Source: UBA5972 sp964567685 (lineage in GTDB: Bacteria; Pseudomonadota; Alphaproteobacteria; Rhodobacterales; Rhodobacteraceae). Taken from it: a stretch of DNA of 27,188 bases. The DNA is taken from contig CAZMNO010000048.1 in assembly GCA_964567685.1 (NCBI GenBank), positions 1 through 27,188 on the forward strand, read 5' to 3'. This document shows positions 22,644 through 27,188 of this stretch, piece after piece. Made by a program: the position numbers and the translations under genes. Position 1 is the first letter of the stretch; every line of letters begins with the position of its first letter. Under the pieces are notes generated by a model, which made no database searches, was not told where the DNA came from, and saw nothing but the letters and a program-made list of their open reading frames with translations.

Positions 22644-24164
22644 ATGCAGTTTTTTTCCTACCTGTCGGATGATGAAGTCCAATATGTCCACGAGGCGTCG
22701 CTGGAAATACTGGAGGAAACCGGCCTGCTGGTGCGGAATGAAAAAGCGCGCAAGCGGTTTGCAGCACATGGCGCCATCGTCGATCAGGAAACCGAACTGG
22801 TCCGCATTCCTGCCAGGATCGTCGAAAAATATCGCAAGCTCGTGCCTCCAACGATCACTCTGCGTGGTCGTGACCCCGAATATGATGTCACGTTGCCGCG
22901 CAAACGGCCGGTCGTTGCAACCGCCAGCTCGGCACCTGATATCGTTGACCCGGTGACAGGCACCGCGCGACGCGCCACCTCGGATGATATCGCCCGGATT
23001 GCGCATCTGGTCAACGAACTGCCGCACTACGATATGTTCTCGATATCGGTGCTGGCCGATGATGCCCCCAAAGACCAGTTCAGCATGACCCGGTTCTATG
23101 CCGCCCTCAAGAATTGCACAAAACCGGTGCGCACATCGGTCTTCAGCATCCGCGAAGCAAAACAGGTCATTAAACTCGGCGAGCTGATTGCCGGCTCAAA
23201 ACAGGCTTTCTGGCAACGCCCCTTCATCAACTTCGGCTATTGCGCCGCCGTTTCACCGCTGACGCTGGATTACGACAGCACAGAAACGATGATGTATTTC
23301 GCCGAAAACGGCATCACCGCCTATGGCACCATTGCACCGATGGGCGGGCTATCAACGCCGCTTTCACTTCCGGGCATGCTGACCATCATGAATGCCGAGT
23401 GGCTGGCAGTTGCAACGCTGGCGCAGATGAGCGCACCGGGAACCGCGCATATCTACAATTTTCTCCCGGTTTTTGCCGATATGCGCGATGGGGCCTATGC
23501 GCCGGGTGCGATTGAAATCGGCATGATGAACGCCGCCGTCTGCCAGATGGCCCGGTTTTATGACGTGCCCGCCGGGGGCTATCTGGGCCTGACCAATTCC
23601 AAGATCGCCGATGCGCAATCAGGCTTTGAAAAGGGCATGTCACCGCTCATGGGGGCGCTGTCAGGGGCCGACTTCATCGTCATGGGCGGGTTGCAGGATG
23701 CCTTGATGTCCTTTGATTTCGGCCAGTTGCTGATCGACAACGAAATCGCTGGCATGGTGAAGCAGGTGCGTGGCGGTTTTGGATTTTCCCGCGAAAGCGC
23801 CAGCATTCAGGAAATCAAGGATACTGGCCCTGCTGGCATGTTTGCCGACAATCCGGCAACCCTTGAACGCATGCATTCGGCAACCTTCATGAGCGAACTG
23901 GCCGACCGCAACCTGCGCGAAGCCTGGGAGCAGGAAGGTGCCTCCTCCATCCATCAGCGTGCCATGAACAAAGCGCTTGAGATCTTGTCGACCCCGAACT
24001 CGGTTGCCCTCAACAAAGACATCGATGCCCGTATCAGGGCCGAGCTTACCGGCCTCGTCGCCGGTGACAGCCGCCCGCCGGAAGGCTGGAAGCGTTTTGA
24101 CATGGGCCCCGCGACACCGGCTCGTGAACGACGGGTCACGCGCCGTCGCAAAATAAGCACCTGA
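22644..24164 (+). CDS. MttB-family methyltransferase without pyrrolysine
   Basis: A 506-residue TIM-barrel protein of the trimethylamine methyltransferase (MttB) family, which moves a methyl group from a quaternary amine to a corrinoid protein. Family features include EASLEILEETGLLVRNEKAR near the N-terminus, PLTLDYDSTETMMYFAENGI mid-protein and a Gly-rich barrel after it. The frame is read through without an amber codon, so it belongs to the non-pyrrolysine branch that acts on betaines, not to archaeal trimethylamine enzymes. The ATG at 22644 has GGGAAG 7 bases upstream; an ATG at 22566 would lie in the promoter, 5 bp past the operator, and lacks a ribosome site. No corrinoid protein gene is in the window. 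The substrate is unknown, possibly glycine betaine or another N-trimethyl compound. Confidence 0.85.
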   Translation: MQFFSYLSDDEVQYVHEASLEILEETGLLVRNEKARKRFAAHGAIVDQETELVRIPARIVEKYRKLVPPTITLRGRDPEYDVTLPRKRPVVATASSAPDIVDPVTGTARRATSDDIARIAHLVNELPHYDMFSISVLADDAPKDQFSMTRFYAALKNCTKPVRTSVFSIREAKQVIKLGELIAGSKQAFWQRPFINFGYCAAVSPLTLDYDSTETMMYFAENGITAYGTIAPMGGLSTPLSLPGMLTIMNAEWLAVATLAQMSAPGTAHIYNFLPVFADMRDGAYAPGAIEIGMMNAAVCQMARFYDVPAGGYLGLTNSKIADAQSGFEKGMSPLMGALSGADFIVMGGLQDALMSFDFGQLLIDNEIAGMVKQVRGGFGFSRESASIQEIKDTGPAGMFADNPATLERMHSATFMSELADRNLREAWEQEGASSIHQRAMNKALEILSTPNSVALNKDIDARIRAELTGLVAGDSRPPEGWKRFDMGPATPARERRVTRRRKIST

Positions 24165-24193
24165 GAACCTCTAACGCACCCCGGGAAACCCTC

Positions 24194-26647
24194 ATGTCGG
24201 CAAACTTTCCAACCACTGCGGAAATCATCGTCATCGGCGGTGGTGTGATCGGCACCAGCATCGCCTTTCATCTGGTGCGTGCGGGCGTCAGGGATGTGGT
24301 CCTGCTGGAAAAATCCAAACTGACCGAAGGCGCCACCTGGCATGCCGCCGGTCTGGTCGGGCAGTTCCGCTCGCAGCAAAACCTGATGAGCCTGATGAAT
24401 GACAGTGTGAAGCTGTTTGACGGGCTGTTTGAAGAAACCGGGCAGGATCCCAGCTGGTGCAAGGTCGGCTCGATGCGCATTGCCAGCAGCCCGGACCGCT
24501 GGAAGGAGTTGCAGAAATCCTATTCCGCAGCACAGGCGGTTGGGTTTGAAATGAATATGATGGGCCCGGCCGAGGCGCGCGCGATCTACCCCCTGATGGA
24601 GGTCGGTGATTTGATCGGCGCAGCCTTCATCCCCGATGACGGCCATATCGACCCCAACAACCTGACTCAGGCCTATGCACGCGGCATTCGCAAATATGGC
24701 GGGCGGATAATCGAAGGCGTGATGGTCAGGGATCTGGAGCGTAATGGCAACCGGATCAGCCGGGTCGTCACCGATCACGGCATTATCGAGGCTGGCACAG
24801 TTGTCAATGCCGGAGGGCTCTGGGCGCGACAGGTCGGCTGGATGGCCGGGGTGGAAATTCCGGCCGGGATTGTGGAACATCAATATCTGGTGACCGAGAA
24901 AACCAGTGACATCCCTGCCGACCTGCCCGCATTCCGCGACCCGGACGGGGGCTATTATGCCAAACCCGAACCCGGCGCGCTTGCAATTGGCGGTTGGGAG
25001 AAGGTCACACGAAAGGTCAACCCGAAAGAGGGCTTTCCCTGGTCCCATGAACGCCACCTTTTTGACGCGGATATGGACCGTCTGGAAGAGTACCTTGAAC
25101 CGGCGCTGCACCGCCTGCCGATCCTGGGTGATCTGGGCATCCGCACCGTTGTCAACGGTCCGATCCCGATTTCTCCGGATGGCGAACCGATTATGGGCCC
25201 GGTGCCGGGGCTTGACAATTTCTTTGTCGCCTGCGCCTTCACCTCGGGCATAGCCGCCTCAGGGGGTGCGGGCAAGGCCGCGGCCAACTGGATCATCCAC
25301 GGCGATCCGGGCCTCGACCTCTGGGCCTTTGACATCCGCCGCTTCGGCCCACTCCACGCCGGGGCGGATTTCCTCCACGACCGGGCGGTGGAAAGCTATT
25401 CCCAATATTACGCCATCCACTGGCCGGGGGAGGAGTTGCAATCTGCTCGAGATGTGCGCCGCAGCCCGCTTTATCAAACCCTCAGGGATCAGGGGGCCGT
25501 GTTCGGGTCCAAATTCGGCTGGGAACGGGCAAACTGGTTCGCCCATGGCGATATCGCACAGGCGGAGGTTTTCGGCTGGGACCGCCCGGGTCAGGCGCAA
25601 ACGGTCGGGCGCGAGCACAAGGCGGCGCGCGAAGGTGTTGTGCTGATGGACATGTCCTCATTCACCAAGTTCGAAATCACCGGCCGCGATGCCTGCGCCT
25701 TTCTGCAATACCTGGCCGTGGCCGATGTCGACAAACCGCCGGGAGGGGCCACCTACACCCAGCTTTGCAACGCGCGCGGCGGTATCGAAGCCGACGTCAC
25801 CATCATCCGCCGGGCCGAGGATCGGTTCTGGCTGATCACCGGTTCGGGCCTTGGCGTGCGCGACCGTGACTGGATCGAGCGAAACCTCGCCAGCTTCAGC
25901 GCCCGGTCGCAAACCGCTCAGCAACCGGCCCATATCCACCTCTCCGACATTACCTCAGGCTATGGCGTGATCAATCTGGCCGGGCCGCTGGCCCGCAAGG
26001 TCCTGGAAACAGTCAGCGACACGGATGTCAGCCATGACGGGTTTGCCTTCATGACCGCCCGCGATATCCGCATCGGCTATGCCCCGGCCACCGCCTACCG
26101 GGTAAGCTATATCGGCGAGCTGGGCTGGGAGCTCTATATTCCCACGGAATACATGCAATATGTCTATCAGCTGTTGCAGAAGGCAGGTCAGGAGTTCGGC
26201 ATCTGCAACGCCGGATACCGCGCCGTTGACAGCCTGCGCCTGGAAAAACGCTTTCTCGCCTGGGGGGCGGATATTACCCCGGACTACAACCCCTATGAGG
26301 CCGGGTTGCAGTTTCTGATCGACTGGACCAAAGGTGATTTTATCGGGGCTGAGGCGCTGGCTGAGATCAGGGAAAACGGCGCAAGGCAGAAACTGGTCTG
26401 CCTCGCACTGGACGATCCGCTCCCGGTCTTCGGCGGCGAGGCCATCTTTGCCAACGGCAAACCCGTGGCCCAGACCACCAGCGGAAATTTCGGCTACACC
26501 ATCGGCAAAAGCCTGGTGCTGGGGTACCTGCCTGTCGAGCTTGCCGGGCAAAACGACTTCGAAGTCGAAGCCTTTGGCCAGCGCTCAAAAGCAACGCTGA
26601 TAGAAGGTGCCGCCTATGATCCGAAAAGGCGTAAGATGCTGTGTTGA
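24194..26647 (+). CDS. FAD-dependent oxidoreductase fused to GcvT, dimethylglycine/sarcosine-dehydrogenase-like
   Basis: An 817-residue enzyme expected to oxidise an N-methyl group and pass formaldehyde to tetrahydrofolate. The N-terminal DAO domain (about 10-370) begins with the FAD motif GGGVIG (15-20) and contains His50 in GATWHAAGL, the position of covalent FAD attachment in dimethylglycine and sarcosine dehydrogenases. A linker domain (about 375-430) leads to a GcvT aminomethyltransferase-like folate domain (about 435-715; YTQLCNARGGIEADVTI) and a C-terminal GcvT barrel. Length fits the 800-850 of the family. It starts 29 bp after the MttB-like gene with a GGGAAA ribosome site, so both are probably cotranscribed. 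The pair suggests stepwise demethylation of a quaternary amine. The true substrate is not shown by sequence. Confidence 0.87.
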   Translation: MSANFPTTAEIIVIGGGVIGTSIAFHLVRAGVRDVVLLEKSKLTEGATWHAAGLVGQFRSQQNLMSLMNDSVKLFDGLFEETGQDPSWCKVGSMRIASSPDRWKELQKSYSAAQAVGFEMNMMGPAEARAIYPLMEVGDLIGAAFIPDDGHIDPNNLTQAYARGIRKYGGRIIEGVMVRDLERNGNRISRVVTDHGIIEAGTVVNAGGLWARQVGWMAGVEIPAGIVEHQYLVTEKTSDIPADLPAFRDPDGGYYAKPEPGALAIGGWEKVTRKVNPKEGFPWSHERHLFDADMDRLEEYLEPALHRLPILGDLGIRTVVNGPIPISPDGEPIMGPVPGLDNFFVACAFTSGIAASGGAGKAAANWIIHGDPGLDLWAFDIRRFGPLHAGADFLHDRAVESYSQYYAIHWPGEELQSARDVRRSPLYQTLRDQGAVFGSKFGWERANWFAHGDIAQAEVFGWDRPGQAQTVGREHKAAREGVVLMDMSSFTKFEITGRDACAFLQYLAVADVDKPPGGATYTQLCNARGGIEADVTIIRRAEDRFWLITGSGLGVRDRDWIERNLASFSARSQTAQQPAHIHLSDITSGYGVINLAGPLARKVLETVSDTDVSHDGFAFMTARDIRIGYAPATAYRVSYIGELGWELYIPTEYMQYVYQLLQKAGQEFGICNAGYRAVDSLRLEKRFLAWGADITPDYNPYEAGLQFLIDWTKGDFIGAEALAEIRENGARQKLVCLALDDPLPVFGGEAIFANGKPVAQTTSGNFGYTIGKSLVLGYLPVELAGQNDFEVEAFGQRSKATLIEGAAYDPKRRKMLC

Positions 26648-26719
26648 ACATTCAGACTTGAAATCTACCCTCACGCACCTACCGTAGGCTTCATCCGCTG
26701 GTTATCATTTATTGTGGGT

Positions 26720-27188
26720 ATGCGATGTAACACTATGTTGAGCCTTGCTTGGAACTCCCCTTTGTTAGCCACCTTTGCCCTGCTTGTCGCGTGCTCCGAT
26801 CCTTATTCAACAGTTGACCAAAAGAGTTTCCCGGATTTCTTTCCCATTGTTTCAAGCGAAGTAACGGAAAGTCATATCATTCACGCGACCGCAGATATCA
26901 CGAATGAATTTGATTTTGCCCTGTGTGCCAACTTCGGTGTTGGGCCATATATATATTTGACACCGAGAGGTATTAGCGGCGCATTATTTCTTATGCCATC
27001 CAACTTTCAACCCCAGGAGCCTGACGAACTGTTTCGCAGTATCTCAATTACAAAAAAGAGAATTCAACCAGGGGAAACCGCGCGATTGGATTTCTCGTTT
27101 GATTACAACTACTTCAAGGTATTTCCAACATATAAAAACAATAAAGGAACCGGCGGGTTTCTGGCGAAGAGCGGAAGCTATGATTACG
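26720..27188 (+). CDS. Putative lipoprotein, 3' end cut by the window edge
   Basis: An open frame of 156 codons from the ATG at 26720 to the end of the window, with no stop. The N-terminus has a hydrophobic core ending in the lipobox LLVAC, with the lipid-attached Cys at residue 25, followed by Ser-Asp. Asp at +2 would favour inner-membrane retention by the E. coli rule. The remainder (TESHIIHATADITNEFDFAL, later RIQPGETARLDFSFDYNY) looks like a beta-rich extracytoplasmic domain, but I recognise no family. Codons are more AT-rich than in the catabolic genes before it (ATA, TTA, AGA, AAA), suggesting different ancestry. No strong ribosome site is visible; an alternative start is the ATG at 26735. 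Confidence 0.6.
   Translation, partial: MRCNTMLSLAWNSPLLATFALLVACSDPYSTVDQKSFPDFFPIVSSEVTESHIIHATADITNEFDFALCANFGVGPYIYLTPRGISGALFLMPSNFQPQEPDELFRSISITKKRIQPGETARLDFSFDYNYFKVFPTYKNNKGTGGFLAKSGSYDY

Noticed and set aside
22644..24164. Pyrrolysine-containing trimethylamine methyltransferase
   Set aside because: The frame is uninterrupted by an amber codon and the context is bacterial betaine-type catabolism.
23954..25111. 385-codon minus-strand open frame
   Set aside because: It is antisense to the MttB-like and oxidoreductase genes, shows no domain, and its neighbours on the + strand carry intact motifs.
1..27188. CRISPR array, insertion sequence, toxin-antitoxin or phage structural genes
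   Set aside because: No regularly spaced repeats, transposase motifs or phage proteins were seen. The only mobility traces are the tRNA-derived fragments and nearby short repeats.

Overview
The window looks like chromosomal accessory DNA from a marine alphaproteobacterium of the Roseobacter/Rhodobacterales type. This rests on the gene families (TRAP transporter, phosphonate PhnWAY pathway, MttB-like methyltransferase with a dimethylglycine-dehydrogenase-like oxidoreductase, FadR-type and LysR-type regulators), on tRNA-Pro and tRNA-Cys remnants of alphaproteobacterial type, and on moderately GC-rich codon use judged by eye. The taxonomic call is inference. Nearly every gene takes up or breaks down a small nitrogen, carbon or phosphorus compound, and each block carries its own regulator.

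Region 1 (about 1-6766, minus strand) is a six-gene operon: a LuxR-type regulator, an amidase-signature hydrolase resembling indoleacetamide/mandelamide hydrolases, a periplasmic amide/urea-type binding protein, a LivH permease, a fused LivM-LivG permease-ATPase and a LivF ATPase. It probably imports and hydrolyses an amide. Region 2 (about 6979-13492) is bounded by two identical 49-bp direct repeats that are the 3' half of a tRNA-Pro(CGG) gene. Inside are a FadR/LldR-type GntR regulator, a DctP-DctQ-DctM TRAP transporter of the 2-oxoacid/lactate-binding kind and an FMN-dependent L-lactate-dehydrogenase-like enzyme, so the likely substrate is a 2-hydroxyacid such as lactate. Two tandem 17-bp palindromes precede dctP, and a strong terminator hairpin separates dctP from dctQ. 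No integrase is visible.

Region 3 (13493-16638) holds a degenerate tRNA-Cys-like remnant, then a TetR regulator overlapping by 4 bp a penicillin-acylase/AHL-acylase-type Ntn hydrolase that has no visible signal peptide. Region 4 (16718-21631) is a complete hydrolytic 2-aminoethylphosphonate (AEP) pathway: a divergent LysR regulator, PhnW transaminase, PhnA phosphonoacetate hydrolase and PhnY phosphonoacetaldehyde dehydrogenase, converting AEP through phosphonoacetaldehyde and phosphonoacetate to acetate and phosphate. Region 5 (21645-26647) has a GcvA-like LysR regulator divergent from a non-pyrrolysine MttB-family methyltransferase, followed by an 817-residue FAD/GcvT oxidoreductase, with an exact ATAAG-N5-CTTAT operator between them. 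A truncated lipoprotein gene runs off the right edge.

The most speculative and most interesting reading is that regions 3-5 cooperate: an N-acyl amide hydrolase and N-demethylating enzymes beside PhnWAY could convert N-acylated or N-methylated aminoethylphosphonates into AEP. The tRNA-Pro repeats independently suggest successive insertions behind one tRNA-Pro gene lying to the left of the window.
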